Shown here piece by piece: positions 24,789 through 33,493 of a stretch of 35,825 bases of DNA. The stretch is from Crocinitomicaceae bacterium (GTDB lineage: Bacteria > Bacteroidota > Bacteroidia > Flavobacteriales_D > CAJJDF01): the NCBI GenBank assembly GCA_024639505.1, contig JAHEIE010000021.1, positions 1 to 35,825 of the forward strand, in the 5' to 3' direction. The stretch's first letter is position 1, and every line of letters begins with the position of its first letter. The notes beneath the pieces are model-generated. The model was given only the letters and a program-made list of their open reading frames with translations. It ran no database searches and had not been told where the DNA came from. Position numbers and translations under genes: made by a program.

Positions 24789-25550
24789 TTAATCTAACCT
24801 TGTTAGAAGTTTTTCAAACTCACCAGATTCTTTCATTTGTTCCATTGCTTGGTTCAGTTTAGAAACCAAATCAGGACGTGATTGTATAACTCCAATCCCT
24901 ATGCTTTCTTCTGTAAATTTACGGCTCATAACTTCTAATTTAGGGTTTTGTTGAGCGATTTCATTTAAGAAACTCTTGTCCAAAACGTAGGCGTCAATTT
25001 CATTTTTAAGTAACAGGCCCTCAGGCTTTACAAAAGCTGTATCAAACTTTTCGTAAGTCAACAAAGTACTTTGGTTTAGGTTTGTTCGCACCCAACCGTG
25101 AGCAGAAGTAAATTCTAAAGTGTATACCCTTTTTCCATTCAAATCTGTAAGAGTGTGAAGGGAATCTGATTTACGGACCAGTGCAGAAAGTCCATCAAAA
25201 TAATAAGGATTGGTAAACAAAATTTGTTTTTTTCGGTCTTCATTAATGGAAAGTGCTCTAATACAAATGTCTGCTTTTTCCTTTACCAAAGCTTCAATTC
25301 TTGGGTCACCCTCTCCCGAAAACTCAAAATCCGTTACGTATGTATAATCCAAATCTGCAATCTCAAGTAAGCGCTCTACAAATGCTGGCTCAATTCCTGT
25401 TGGTTTCATTTCTCCTCTTTTCCATGAGTAATGAGGCAGCCCTTCTCCGCCAGGCCAAGAAACAAAAATCCGAACCTCTTCTTTTTTGTTGCAAGAAAAA
25501 AGTAATGAGATTAATACTATAATCGTCATTGCTTTGGTTAAATTTTTCAT
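24789..25550 (-). CDS. Periplasmic solute-binding lipoprotein, family 3 (orphan)
   Basis: A 253-residue lipoprotein (Cys20 in LLFSC) with the SBP_bac_3 domain. It shows VFSWP-like strand starts, PAFVERLLEIADLDYTYV, the family block ADICIRALSINEDRKKQILF followed by TNPYYF, and DLNGKRV near residue 130. This type binds amino acids or other small molecules. I start at the ATG at 25550; an upstream ATG at 25565 lacks a sensible signal peptide. No ABC permease or ATPase is nearby, so it may feed a distant transporter or act as a sensor-type lipoprotein. It heads the leftward group that includes the flippase and DUF6695 genes. Confidence 0.82.
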   Translation of the reverse strand: MKNLTKAMTIIVLISLLFSCNKKEEVRIFVSWPGGEGLPHYSWKRGEMKPTGIEPAFVERLLEIADLDYTYVTDFEFSGEGDPRIEALVKEKADICIRALSINEDRKKQILFTNPYYFDGLSALVRKSDSLHTLTDLNGKRVYTLEFTSAHGWVRTNLNQSTLLTYEKFDTAFVKPEGLLLKNEIDAYVLDKSFLNEIAQQNPKLEVMSRKFTEESIGIGVIQSRPDLVSKLNQAMEQMKESGEFEKLLTRLD

Positions 25551-25567
25551 TTTGTATATTTTCATAA

Positions 25568-25595
25568 GTCACCCTGAACTTATTTCAGGAACTCA
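25568..25595. repeat. Short palindromic repeat of the CACCCTGAA...TTCAGG type
   Basis: TCACCCTGAACTTATTTCAGG forms a CCTGAA/TTCAGG hairpin with loop CTTAT. I recall this as a widespread interspersed palindrome in bacterial genomes. It sits between the secA 3' end and the solute-binding gene. The 114-base gap holds no gene. Confidence 0.5.
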
Positions 25596-25679
25596 TAGAG
25601 AATCAATAGTAGAACTCGTAACCCAACTCGACTTTCAAAAAAGCTAAAAGGAATTTGTGCATCCAGCTCCTCTCAAAAA

Positions 25680-28600
25680 TTATTTCTGAGCCATTTGCCA
25701 CGAACCTTCATTGATCAATGGCTCGGCTTGTTTGTATTTCACCTCTTTGGTTTCACCGCTTCTCAAATTCACAATTGTTACTTTGTCGTTACGTCCAATT
25801 TTTACTTCATTCACAACAGGTTGTTGTTTTATTCTTTCCCCATTTTGTTGCTGATTAGCTACTTGTTGGTTGGCTTGTGTTGCTTGGTTTATGTCAGTTC
25901 TACCAGTTTGCAATTTAGGTTGAGACCTTTGTTGTATCTTTTCGTTGTTGGTTTGTTCTACACCTTGGTTTTGCGGCAAATTAGCTCTCATCAAGAACGA
26001 AATGATTTCTTTGTTTACCTTGCTCACCATTTGTTTAAATAGTTCGTAAGACTCCAATTTATAAATCAATAAAGGATCTTTTTGTTCGTATTGTGCACCT
26101 CTCACAGATTGTCTCAAGTCATCCATTTCACGCAAGTGTTCTTTCCATTCGTTGTCAATTACACCTAGTGTAATATTTCTTTCAAGAAGTTTAGAAATGT
26201 TTTTCCCTTTTGCTTCGTACGAATCTTTTAGGTTAGCTAGTATTTGTGTGCTTTTGCTTCCATCGGTTACAGGAATAATGATGTTTTCGTAAGAATTTGA
26301 CTCATTTTGGTAGACATTTGCAATCACAGGGTAAGTCATACTTGCCATCAGCTCAACTTTTCTGCTGTAAGCTTCTTTGGCTTTTTGGTACACAGTTTCT
26401 ACCAACTGGTGCTCGTTAGTTTTCAAGAATTCTTCTTGTGTAATAGGCGATTGTATAGACATGATTCGAATTAATTCTAGTTCAAACTCTTCGAAATCTT
26501 CTGTGTCTTTTGCAGTAAACACGACATTTTCGGCAATTTCGTACAGCGTGTTTGCAATATCAAGATCTAGTTTGTCACCGTAAAGAGCATTCTTTCTTTT
26601 GGCATAAATAGAGTTACGTTGAGCATTCATTACATCATCATATTCTAGCAAGTGCTTACGAATTCCAAAGTTGTTTTCTTCTACTTTTTTCTGAGCTCTT
26701 TCAATTGATTTAGAAATCATTTTGTGTTGAATCACTTCCCCTTCTTTGAAGCCCATTCTGTCCATCATTTTTCCAATTCGTTCCGAACCAAATAGTCTCA
26801 TTAAGTTATCTTCCAAAGAGATAAAAAACTGAGAAGATCCTGGGTCTCCTTGTCTTCCTGCTCTACCTCTCAATTGTCTATCAACCCTTCTTGAATCGTG
26901 TCGTTCTGTTCCAATAATAGCAAGTCCTCCCGCTTCTTTTACACCTGCTTGTAGCTTAATATCGGTTCCCCTTCCTGCCATGTTAGTTGCGATGGTTACT
27001 GCTCCGGCTTTTCCTGCTTCCGCTACAATATCGGCTTCTTGTTGGTGTTTCTTTGCATTCAGTACATTGTGCTTTATTCCTTTTGAGTTTAATAAACTAC
27101 TCAAGTATTCAGAAATTTCAACGGAAGTTGTACCCACCAATACAGGTCTGTTTTCTCCTACCAATCTCACAATTTCTTCACTCACTGCCAAGTATTTTTC
27201 TCTTGCAGTTTTGTACACCAAATCCTCTCTATCGTCTCTGGCAATAGGTTTGTTTGTAGGAATCACAACTACATCCAATTTGTAAATATCCCAGAATTCT
27301 CCAGCTTCAGTTTCTGCTGTTCCTGTCATACCGGCAAGCTTGTGGTACATTCTGAAATAATTCTGTAAGGTAATGGTTGCGTATGTTTGTGTAGATGCTT
27401 CTATTTTCACATCTTCTTTTGCCTCAATGGCCTGATGGAGTCCGTCAGAGTATCGTCTTCCTTCCATAATACGACCAGTTTGTTCGTCTACAATTTTCAC
27501 TTTTCCATCCATCAACACATATTCCGTGTCTTTTTCAAAAAGTGTGTAAGCTTTTAGCAATTGATTGATAGAATGAATCCTTTCGGCTTTCACAGTATAA
27601 TCTCTAATCACCTCATCTTTCTTAGCGATGGTTTGGTCCGATGGTAAGTTCTGATTCTCAACATCTGCAAACAATCCTCCTAAGTCTGGTAGGATGTAAA
27701 AATCAGGTTCTTCAACCCCTGAGATTAAGTCAATTCCTTTTTCAGTTAAATCTACTTGATTGTTTTTTTCTTCGATTACAAAATATAATTCGCGATCTAC
27801 TTTGTGCATTTCCTTGCTCTGATCTTGCATGTAGAAATTCTCTACCTTTTGCAATTGAACTTTTATACCTGGTTCACTCAAGTATTTAATCAAGTCAGGG
27901 TTTTTTGGCATTCCTCTGTGCGAGCGCAGTAAAGCCATCTGACCTACTTTTGTATGTTCGACTCTTGCTTTTTTATCCAGTGTTTCGTCCTCGGCTTTAG
28001 CTAAGTTTTCTTTGGCAATTACCAAGTTTTCTTTGGCAAGTTTTCTTTGTGCACCAACCAGTTTTTCTACTTTAGGTTTCAGTGTCGTAAATTCTTGTTC
28101 ATCGCCTTTAGGAGTTGGTCCAGAAATAATAAGTGGAGTTCTTGCATCATCAATCAATACAGAATCTACCTCATCAATAATAGCGAAATGGTGTTTTCTT
28201 TGAACCAAAGAATCTACTTCGCTACTCATGTTGTCTCTCAAATAATCGAAACCAAACTCATTGTTTGTTCCAAAAGTAATGTCGGCATTGTAGGCTTTTC
28301 TACGAGCGTCAGAGTTGGGTTGGTGCTTGTCAATACAATCCACAGACATCCCGTGAAATTCGTACAAAGTTCCCATCCATTCGCTATCTCTTTTTGCCAA
28401 GTAATCGTTCACGGTAATCATGTGAACTCCTTTTCCAGCAAGTGCATTTAAGTAAACAGGAAGAGTTGCAACTAATGTTTTTCCTTCCCCAGTTTGCATC
28501 TCGGCAATTTTACCTGTGTGCAAAGCAACACCACCTATCAATTGTACATCGTAATGCACCATTCCCCAAGTAACTTGAGTTCCTCCAGCTGTCCATGAAT

Positions 28601-29069
28601 TAAACCAAATTGCTTTGTCGCCTTCAATTTCTACCGCATCTTTTTGTGTTGCAACAATTTTATCAAACTCCGAAGCGGTTACTTCAATTTCTTCATTTTC
28701 TGTGAATCTTCGAGCAGTTTCTTTTACTACAGCAAAGGCTTCAGGTAAAATCTCCAACAATACTTCCTCTAATTGGGAATTTGATTCGAGCTCTAATTTT
28801 TCAATCTCCTGAAAAATTTCATCTTTTGCATCCACATCGGTATTTTCGTCCTGAGTTTGTGCCTTCAGTTCGTTTATTTTTCCGTCTATTTCGGCAGTGT
28901 AAGCTTTTATTTTGGCTTTAAATTTTTGAGTTTTGGCTCTTAATTCATCGTTAGAAATGGAATTAAGCTTAGCAAATTCTTCTTTGGCTTGGTCTACCAA
29001 AGGGTTTATATCTTTAAAGACATTTTTTGTATTGTCTCCTAATATTTTTTTGAGGATATTTTGAATCAT
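25680..29069 (-). CDS. secA: Preprotein translocase ATPase SecA
   Basis: SecA drives protein export through SecYEG. The 1129-residue protein has the helicase-type motor: [13 protein letters not shown] near 190, [16 protein letters not shown] near 295-310, [11 protein letters not shown] near 695, and [14 protein letters not shown] in the second half, plus the family inserts and a long scaffold helix. It is larger than E. coli SecA owing to inserts, one near residues 340-450 including [16 protein letters not shown], as is usual for Bacteroidota. The C-terminal 100 residues are Gln/Asn-rich and end in a [17 protein letters not shown] tail with no Cys, so the CxC-type zinc motif is missing. It is divergent from mltG. 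Confidence 0.97.
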   Translation of the reverse strand: MIQNILKKILGDNTKNVFKDINPLVDQAKEEFAKLNSISNDELRAKTQKFKAKIKAYTAEIDGKINELKAQTQDENTDVDAKDEIFQEIEKLELESNSQLEEVLLEILPEAFAVVKETARRFTENEEIEVTASEFDKIVATQKDAVEIEGDKAIWFNSWTAGGTQVTWGMVHYDVQLIGGVALHTGKIAEMQTGEGKTLVATLPVYLNALAGKGVHMITVNDYLAKRDSEWMGTLYEFHGMSVDCIDKHQPNSDARRKAYNADITFGTNNEFGFDYLRDNMSSEVDSLVQRKHHFAIIDEVDSVLIDDARTPLIISGPTPKGDEQEFTTLKPKVEKLVGAQRKLAKENLVIAKENLAKAEDETLDKKARVEHTKVGQMALLRSHRGMPKNPDLIKYLSEPGIKVQLQKVENFYMQDQSKEMHKVDRELYFVIEEKNNQVDLTEKGIDLISGVEEPDFYILPDLGGLFADVENQNLPSDQTIAKKDEVIRDYTVKAERIHSINQLLKAYTLFEKDTEYVLMDGKVKIVDEQTGRIMEGRRYSDGLHQAIEAKEDVKIEASTQTYATITLQNYFRMYHKLAGMTGTAETEAGEFWDIYKLDVVVIPTNKPIARDDREDLVYKTAREKYLAVSEEIVRLVGENRPVLVGTTSVEISEYLSSLLNSKGIKHNVLNAKKHQQEADIVAEAGKAGAVTIATNMAGRGTDIKLQAGVKEAGGLAIIGTERHDSRRVDRQLRGRAGRQGDPGSSQFFISLEDNLMRLFGSERIGKMMDRMGFKEGEVIQHKMISKSIERAQKKVEENNFGIRKHLLEYDDVMNAQRNSIYAKRKNALYGDKLDLDIANTLYEIAENVVFTAKDTEDFEEFELELIRIMSIQSPITQEEFLKTNEHQLVETVYQKAKEAYSRKVELMASMTYPVIANVYQNESNSYENIIIPVTDGSKSTQILANLKDSYEAKGKNISKLLERNITLGVIDNEWKEHLREMDDLRQSVRGAQYEQKDPLLIYKLESYELFKQMVSKVNKEIISFLMRANLPQNQGVEQTNNEKIQQRSQPKLQTGRTDINQATQANQQVANQQQNGERIKQQPVVNEVKIGRNDKVTIVNLRSGETKEVKYKQAEPLINEGSWQMAQK

Positions 29070-29234
29070 CAGTTACTTGTTTTTGACTTTTAGATGTCAA
29101 TGTTTTTACAATAATTGTGCTTACTTCAATTGCAAGTCAATTTGGCTGATAAAAATAAGAAAAAACGACTAACTAGCGTTGTAAATTGGTTAAAATACAA
29201 GAATTGGCAGTGATTTTTAAATGAGATAGAAATA

Positions 29235-29261
29235 TTGAGAAAGATTCTTTTACTAACTTTG
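29235..29261 (+). promoter_or_regulatory. Promoter for mltG
   Basis: TTG (29235-29237) and, 16 bases later, TAACTTTG (29254-29261) approximate TTG-N17-23-TAnnTTTG; the -7 box is exact and the spacing one base short. The ATG follows 15 bases downstream, implying a short leader. Activity is inferred. Confidence 0.5.
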
Positions 29262-29276
29262 TATAATTTTATTACG

Positions 29277-30317
29277 ATGAAAAAAACACGATTATTTTTT
29301 TACTTGATCATTCTGTCAATGCTTGGTGTTGGCTATTATTTTTATCCAAAAATAGAACAGTATTTGTATGGAATAAATGAGGTAAAAAACCATAAAAACG
29401 TTGAGTTTTATATCCCTACCGGAAGTACCTTGGATGCTTTGTGCGATTCGCTATTTGCCAATAATGTGATTGATAAACCATTGAAATTTAAGAAGTATGC
29501 AGAGTTTAGAAACCTAAAAAACAGAACTGTCGAGCCAGGGAAATATAATATTGCTGTGAAATCTACTTTGCATGAATTGGTAAATGATTTGAGAAAAGGA
29601 AATGGAGAAAAAGAAGTACGAATTACGCTCAATAATACACGGACACTCGAGGACATTGCGAATAAAATCACGGAGAATATTGAGGTTTCCTCTTATGATT
29701 TCTTGAAACTCTTGAACAAAAGAGAGACTCAAACCAAGTATGGTTTTGATTCCGAAACGATACGAACTCTTTTTATTCCAAATACTTACAATGTTTGGTG
29801 GGATGTTTCTAAAGAGGAATTGCTTTCGAGAATGGCAAAGGAATACAAGCGATTTTGGAATGCGGAGAGAATTGCCAAAGCAAAGCAAGTCGGGTTGTCT
29901 CAATCGGAGGTTTCTACTTTAGCATCTATTGTGTATTCCGAAACAAAAAAAGCAGATGAAGCGCCTAAAGTTGCTGGGGTTTATATGAATAGACTGAAAA
30001 AAGGAATGTTGTTGCAAGCAGATCCAACCTTGGTATATGCGCTTGGAGATTATAGTATTCGTAGGGTTTTAAATAAACACAAGGAAATTGTTTCGCCTTA
30101 CAACACATACAAAAATACAGGTTTGCCACCTGGTCCAATCATCACTCCACCAATTAGTTATTTAGATGCGGTTTTAAATTACTCCAAACACGACTATATT
30201 TTCTTTTGCGCCAAACCTGATTACTCGGGATATCATGCTTTTGCCAAAACAAATGCTCAACATAATGCGAATGCAAGAAAGTATTATGCTTTTTTGAATA
30301 AAGAAGGGATAAGGTAA
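29277..30317 (+). CDS. mltG: Endolytic murein transglycosylase MltG (YceG family)
   Basis: MltG cuts nascent glycan strands and is thought to end their elongation. The 346-residue protein has a short basic start, a membrane anchor (about 7-24), a LysM-like region, and the YceG catalytic domain. The key block is ASIVYSETKKADEAPKVAGVYMNRLKKGM, where E222 matches the proposed catalytic glutamate, with LLQADPTLVYALG and GLPPGPI after it. The start is the ATG at 29277 rather than an upstream TTG at 29235, because a -7 box lies between. It is divergent from secA and followed by a strong repeat hairpin. Confidence 0.94.
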   Translation: MKKTRLFFYLIILSMLGVGYYFYPKIEQYLYGINEVKNHKNVEFYIPTGSTLDALCDSLFANNVIDKPLKFKKYAEFRNLKNRTVEPGKYNIAVKSTLHELVNDLRKGNGEKEVRITLNNTRTLEDIANKITENIEVSSYDFLKLLNKRETQTKYGFDSETIRTLFIPNTYNVWWDVSKEELLSRMAKEYKRFWNAERIAKAKQVGLSQSEVSTLASIVYSETKKADEAPKVAGVYMNRLKKGMLLQADPTLVYALGDYSIRRVLNKHKEIVSPYNTYKNTGLPPGPIITPPISYLDAVLNYSKHDYIFFCAKPDYSGYHAFAKTNAQHNANARKYYAFLNKEGIR

Positions 30318-30337
30318 TCATTCAATTTTTTTTCATC

Positions 30338-30417
30338 TGTCATTCTTGCGCAGGCAGGAATCTATGTTGGGTCAATGATTCTCGTGTTATTAGATTCCTG
30401 CCTTCGCAGGAATGACA
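30338..30417. terminator. Long inverted repeat, REP-like; probable bidirectional terminator
   Basis: Two 27-base arms, 30338-30364 and 30391-30417, are complementary with only two mismatches, separated by a 26-base loop. Each arm ends in the GTCATTCYTGC…AGGCAGGAATC unit also seen as a half copy at 8609-8633. The element lies between the converging mltG and hexapeptide-protein genes, where a bidirectional terminator is expected. No protein is encoded here. Confidence 0.7.
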
Positions 30418-30428
30418 ATCATTCATTT

Positions 30429-31013
30429 TTATGAACCCCAAGGATCAAATAAATTTTCTTGTTCTCCTCTTCCCGGTTCTTCTTCGGTAAGTGGTTCGCA
30501 TTCTTTCAATGTATCATGGCAATCTTTGGGTAATTGTTGGTACAATTTAGTCCCTTTTGTTTTCCAAGCGATCATTTCGTCCGATACTTCTTTGATAAGT
30601 TTCGCGGGGTTTCCTGCCATCAAACTTCTTCTTGGAATGATTGATTTTGCTTTCACAAAACTCAACGCTCCCACAATACATTCTTCGCCAATTTCTACTT
30701 CATCCATGATTACGGCATTCATTCCGATAAGGGAATTTTTACCAATAATCCCTCCGTGAATTATCGCTCCGTGACCAATGTGAGCACCTTCGTGCAGAAT
30801 CGTATCTTTACCTGGAAACATGTGCACTGTGCAGTTTTCTTGCACATTACACCCATCTTTTATGATGATTTTCCCCCAATCACCACGCAAGCAACAACCA
30901 GGACCAATATATACATTTTTACCAATAATTACATTGCCAGTTACAGTTGCTTGTGGATGCACAAACGAAGAAGGATGGACCACGGGTTTAAACCCTTTGA
31001 ATTCGTAGATCAT
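30429..31013 (-). CDS. Gamma-carbonic-anhydrase/PaaY-like hexapeptide repeat protein
   Basis: A 194-residue protein of the left-handed beta-helix family, with six-residue turns from residue 14 to about 145 (VTGNVIIGKNVYIGPGCCL, VQENCTVHMF, IIGKNSLIGMNAVIM). Three histidines that bind metal in gamma-class carbonic anhydrases appear to be kept: the first in NCTVH, then GH and the H of AIIHGG (about 70, 94, 99). PaaY, involved in phenylacetate breakdown, is a close subgroup, so a name cannot be fixed. It ends the deoC–aldehyde dehydrogenase operon, 9 bases behind the short dehydrogenase-like gene. Whether it is active and metal-bound is inferred from conserved residues. Confidence 0.78.
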   Translation of the reverse strand: MIYEFKGFKPVVHPSSFVHPQATVTGNVIIGKNVYIGPGCCLRGDWGKIIIKDGCNVQENCTVHMFPGKDTILHEGAHIGHGAIIHGGIIGKNSLIGMNAVIMDEVEIGEECIVGALSFVKAKSIIPRRSLMAGNPAKLIKEVSDEMIAWKTKGTKLYQQLPKDCHDTLKECEPLTEEEPGRGEQENLFDPWGS

Positions 31014-31022
31014 AATTAAAGT

Positions 31023-31907
31023 TTAATATCCAGAACCACTCGCCCCAATCTTTTCAATAGGATGCCAAGTAGTTTTAACCTCGGTAAATTTAGTAATGAA
31101 ATAAGGCGATTCGTTTTCGTCTTTCATCCAATCGATGTCTTTTTTCACTACAATACGTTTCAAGTTAGTTACTGAATTTTCTTTCATTAACTGAATGGCT
31201 TTCTTGTTATTTCCGCAATACAATAGGCTGTTTACATCCATGTGCGTGGAAAAATGAGGAATCAGTTCTAGTGCATTTCCTGTCAAGATATTGATTACTC
31301 CTCCAGGTACATCCGAAGAGTTAATTACCTCGGCAAATGAAATAGAGCACAATGCTTTGCTTTCTGAAGCCAACACAATACAAGAATTTCCTGAAACTAT
31401 AATAGGGGCGATAGTCGAAACTAAGCCAATCAGTCCGTTTTCTTCGGGAGCAATTACTGCAACAACTCCAGTGGGTTCGTGCATCGAAAAATTAAAGAAA
31501 GCTCCAGAAACTGGATTTACCGAACTGCTTATTTGTTGGTATTTATCTGCCCAACCTGCATAGTAAATCAATCTGTCTATTGAAGTAAACACTTCGTTTT
31601 CGGCTTGTTTTTTTGTAGTGCCCATTTGCATCAATTCTTCAATGAATTGAGCTTTTCTTCCTTCCAACATTTCTGCTATTCGGTAGAGTATTTGGCTACG
31701 GTTGTATGCCGTTCTATTTGCCCAAGGTTCTTGCGCTTTTCGGGCTTCCACCACAGTATTTCTAAAATCTTTTCGAGATGCTTTGCACATATTGGCAATA
31801 GGATTTCCCTTGGAGTCCAATTGCGGGTAATGAATCCCAGATTCTGTTCTTGGAAATTTCCCTCCAATGTACATTTTGTATGTTTTTAAAACTTCTATTC
31901 TAGACAT
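31023..31907 (-). CDS. Aldehyde dehydrogenase-like protein lacking the catalytic domain core
   Basis: A 294-residue aldehyde dehydrogenase relative with a normal N-terminal part (YIGGKFPRTESG, then AEMLEGRKAQFIEEL, TSIDRLIYYAGWADKYQQ, MHEPTGVVAVIAPEENGLIG) but no full-length catalytic half. Full enzymes have about 480 residues; here I find neither the GQxC-type nucleophile nor the LGGK glutamate loop. It ends in GASGSGY, near the usual C-terminal motif. It lies 5 bases behind the full-length enzyme gene. The pair resembles ALDH16, in which a second Cys-less domain is fused; here it is separate. A structural partner role is inferred. It is not a truncated gene: its end is at a normal stop. Confidence 0.8.
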   Translation of the reverse strand: MSRIEVLKTYKMYIGGKFPRTESGIHYPQLDSKGNPIANMCKASRKDFRNTVVEARKAQEPWANRTAYNRSQILYRIAEMLEGRKAQFIEELMQMGTTKKQAENEVFTSIDRLIYYAGWADKYQQISSSVNPVSGAFFNFSMHEPTGVVAVIAPEENGLIGLVSTIAPIIVSGNSCIVLASESKALCSISFAEVINSSDVPGGVINILTGNALELIPHFSTHMDVNSLLYCGNNKKAIQLMKENSVTNLKRIVVKKDIDWMKDENESPYFITKFTEVKTTWHPIEKIGASGSGY

Positions 31908-31912
31908 TGTAA

Positions 31913-33379
31913 TTAGTTTTCAAATGATAAATAAGCCTCCAATCCGTGTAATCCTCCTTCTCTTCCAAACCCACTTTCTTTGTATCCTCCAAATGGGGAC
32001 GTTGCATCAAACTTATTGAAAGTATTTGCCCATACAATTCCAGCTCTGAGCTGCGAAGTCATATTGAATATCTTTGAACCTTTATCAGTCCAAACTCCGG
32101 CCGAAAGTCCGTAAGGCGTGTTGTTAGCTTTGGTAATTGCTTCTTCAATCGTGCGGAAAGTTTGGATTGCCAATACAGGCCCAAAAATCTCTTCTTGTAC
32201 AATTCTGTTACTTTGTGCAACTCCAGTAAATAAGGTAGGTTTACACCAATAACCTTTCTTTTCTAGTTTTCCTTCTGGCTGATAAATTTCTGCTCCTTCC
32301 TCTTTCCCTAATTTGATATAATGGTTAATCGTATCCAATTGTTCTTTAGAGTTTATCGCTCCAATGTCTGTATTTTTATCCAAAGGATTTCCTAAGATAA
32401 GGCTTTCCATTCGGTCTTTTAGTTTTCTTAGTACAACCTCATAAACTGACTCTTGAACCAATAATCTTGATCCTGCGCAACAAACGTGACCTTGATTAAA
32501 GAAGATTCCGTTTATAATTCCTTCCACAGCTTGGTCGAGTGGAGCATCTTCAAACACAATATTTGCTGCTTTTCCACCTAATTCTAAAGTTGCTTTTTTA
32601 TCTGTTCCAGCAATTGCTTTTTGGATTATTTTCCCAACTCCCGTAGAACCCGTAAAGGCAATTTTATCAATTCCATCGTGGTTTACAATTTCTGCTCCAG
32701 TATCTCCAGCTCCAGTTACAATGTTTACAACTCCATCAGGCAAACCGGCTTGTTCGCAGATTTCGGCAAGTAGTAGAGTGGTAAGTGAAGTGGTTTCGGC
32801 AGGTTTCAATACTACCGTATTTCCACAAGCTAAGGCTGGTGCTATTTTCCAAGCAGCCATCAATAATGGGAAATTCCAAGGAGTAATTTGTCCTGCAACA
32901 CCCAATGATTTTGGGTTTCTATTTGGAAAAGCGTATTCCAATTTATCTGCCCAACCTGCGTAATAGAAAAAGTGGTTAGCTGCTAAAGGAATATCAATAT
33001 CTCTTGATTCTCTTATTGGTTTTCCACCATCCAAAGTTTCTACCACTGCCAATTCTTTGGCTCTTTCTTGCATAATACGAGCAATTCGGTAAATGTATTT
33101 TCCTCTTTCCTTTCCAGAAAGTTTGCTCCAGGTTGTATCGTATGCTTTTCGAGCAGCTTTCACAGCCAAATCCACATCTTTTGCATTGGCATTAGCAATA
33201 GAAGCCAATTTTTCTTCCGTAGCTGGATTGTTGGTATCAAAATATTTATTCGAAGAAGGTTTTACCCATTTCCCTCCAATAAATAACTCGTATTGTTTTT
33301 TTAGATTGATAAGGCTTGTACTTTCCAATGATGGAGCTAAGTCCCAAGCGCTTTTTAAGTTTATTTTGTTTTCTGACAT
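31913..33379 (-). CDS. NAD(P)-dependent aldehyde dehydrogenase
   Basis: A 488-residue full-length member of the aldehyde dehydrogenase superfamily. Visible motifs are ITPWNFPLL (about 167-175), KPAETTSLT near 193, FTGSTGVGK near 240, LELGGKAANIV (glutamate near 266) and FNQGHVCCAGSR, with the nucleophile at C300; NTPYGLSAG and SPFGGYKESGFGREGG occur near the end. All catalytic residues are present. It follows deoC by 114 bases in the same direction. DeoC releases acetaldehyde, which this enzyme could oxidise to acetate, but its real substrate is unknown. Confidence 0.94.
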   Translation of the reverse strand: MSENKINLKSAWDLAPSLESTSLINLKKQYELFIGGKWVKPSSNKYFDTNNPATEEKLASIANANAKDVDLAVKAARKAYDTTWSKLSGKERGKYIYRIARIMQERAKELAVVETLDGGKPIRESRDIDIPLAANHFFYYAGWADKLEYAFPNRNPKSLGVAGQITPWNFPLLMAAWKIAPALACGNTVVLKPAETTSLTTLLLAEICEQAGLPDGVVNIVTGAGDTGAEIVNHDGIDKIAFTGSTGVGKIIQKAIAGTDKKATLELGGKAANIVFEDAPLDQAVEGIINGIFFNQGHVCCAGSRLLVQESVYEVVLRKLKDRMESLILGNPLDKNTDIGAINSKEQLDTINHYIKLGKEEGAEIYQPEGKLEKKGYWCKPTLFTGVAQSNRIVQEEIFGPVLAIQTFRTIEEAITKANNTPYGLSAGVWTDKGSKIFNMTSQLRAGIVWANTFNKFDATSPFGGYKESGFGREGGLHGLEAYLSFEN

Positions 33380-33446
33380 GATCAGTATTTGTTACTTTAT
33401 TATTGTTATGACTTTTTCGCATTTTGGATTAAGTCGTCAGTCAACT

Positions 33447-33481
33447 GTATTCAGATTTACTTTTGATTTAAGACTGAATAC
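33447..33481. repeat. Hairpin in the deoC–aldehyde dehydrogenase gap
   Basis: GTATTCAG (33447-33454) and CTGAATAC (33474-33481) form an 8-base stem with a 19-base loop. A T-run follows on the plus-strand side only, which is the wrong side for the leftward operon, so it is unlikely to end it. The motif resembles short ACTGAATAC-type repeats seen in Bacteroidota intergenes. The role may be transcript processing or attenuation. Confidence 0.4.
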
Positions 33482-33493
33482 TGCCTATTTTTT

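Noticed and set aside
29235-29276. MltG extension from the TTG at 29235
   Set aside because: This stretch contains the -33 and -7 promoter elements, and the ATG at 29277 gives the normal membrane anchor start.
31023-31907. Aldehyde dehydrogenase gene truncated by mutation
   Set aside because: It has its own start, a GASGSGY end typical of this subgroup and no remnant of the missing catalytic half between it and the next gene.
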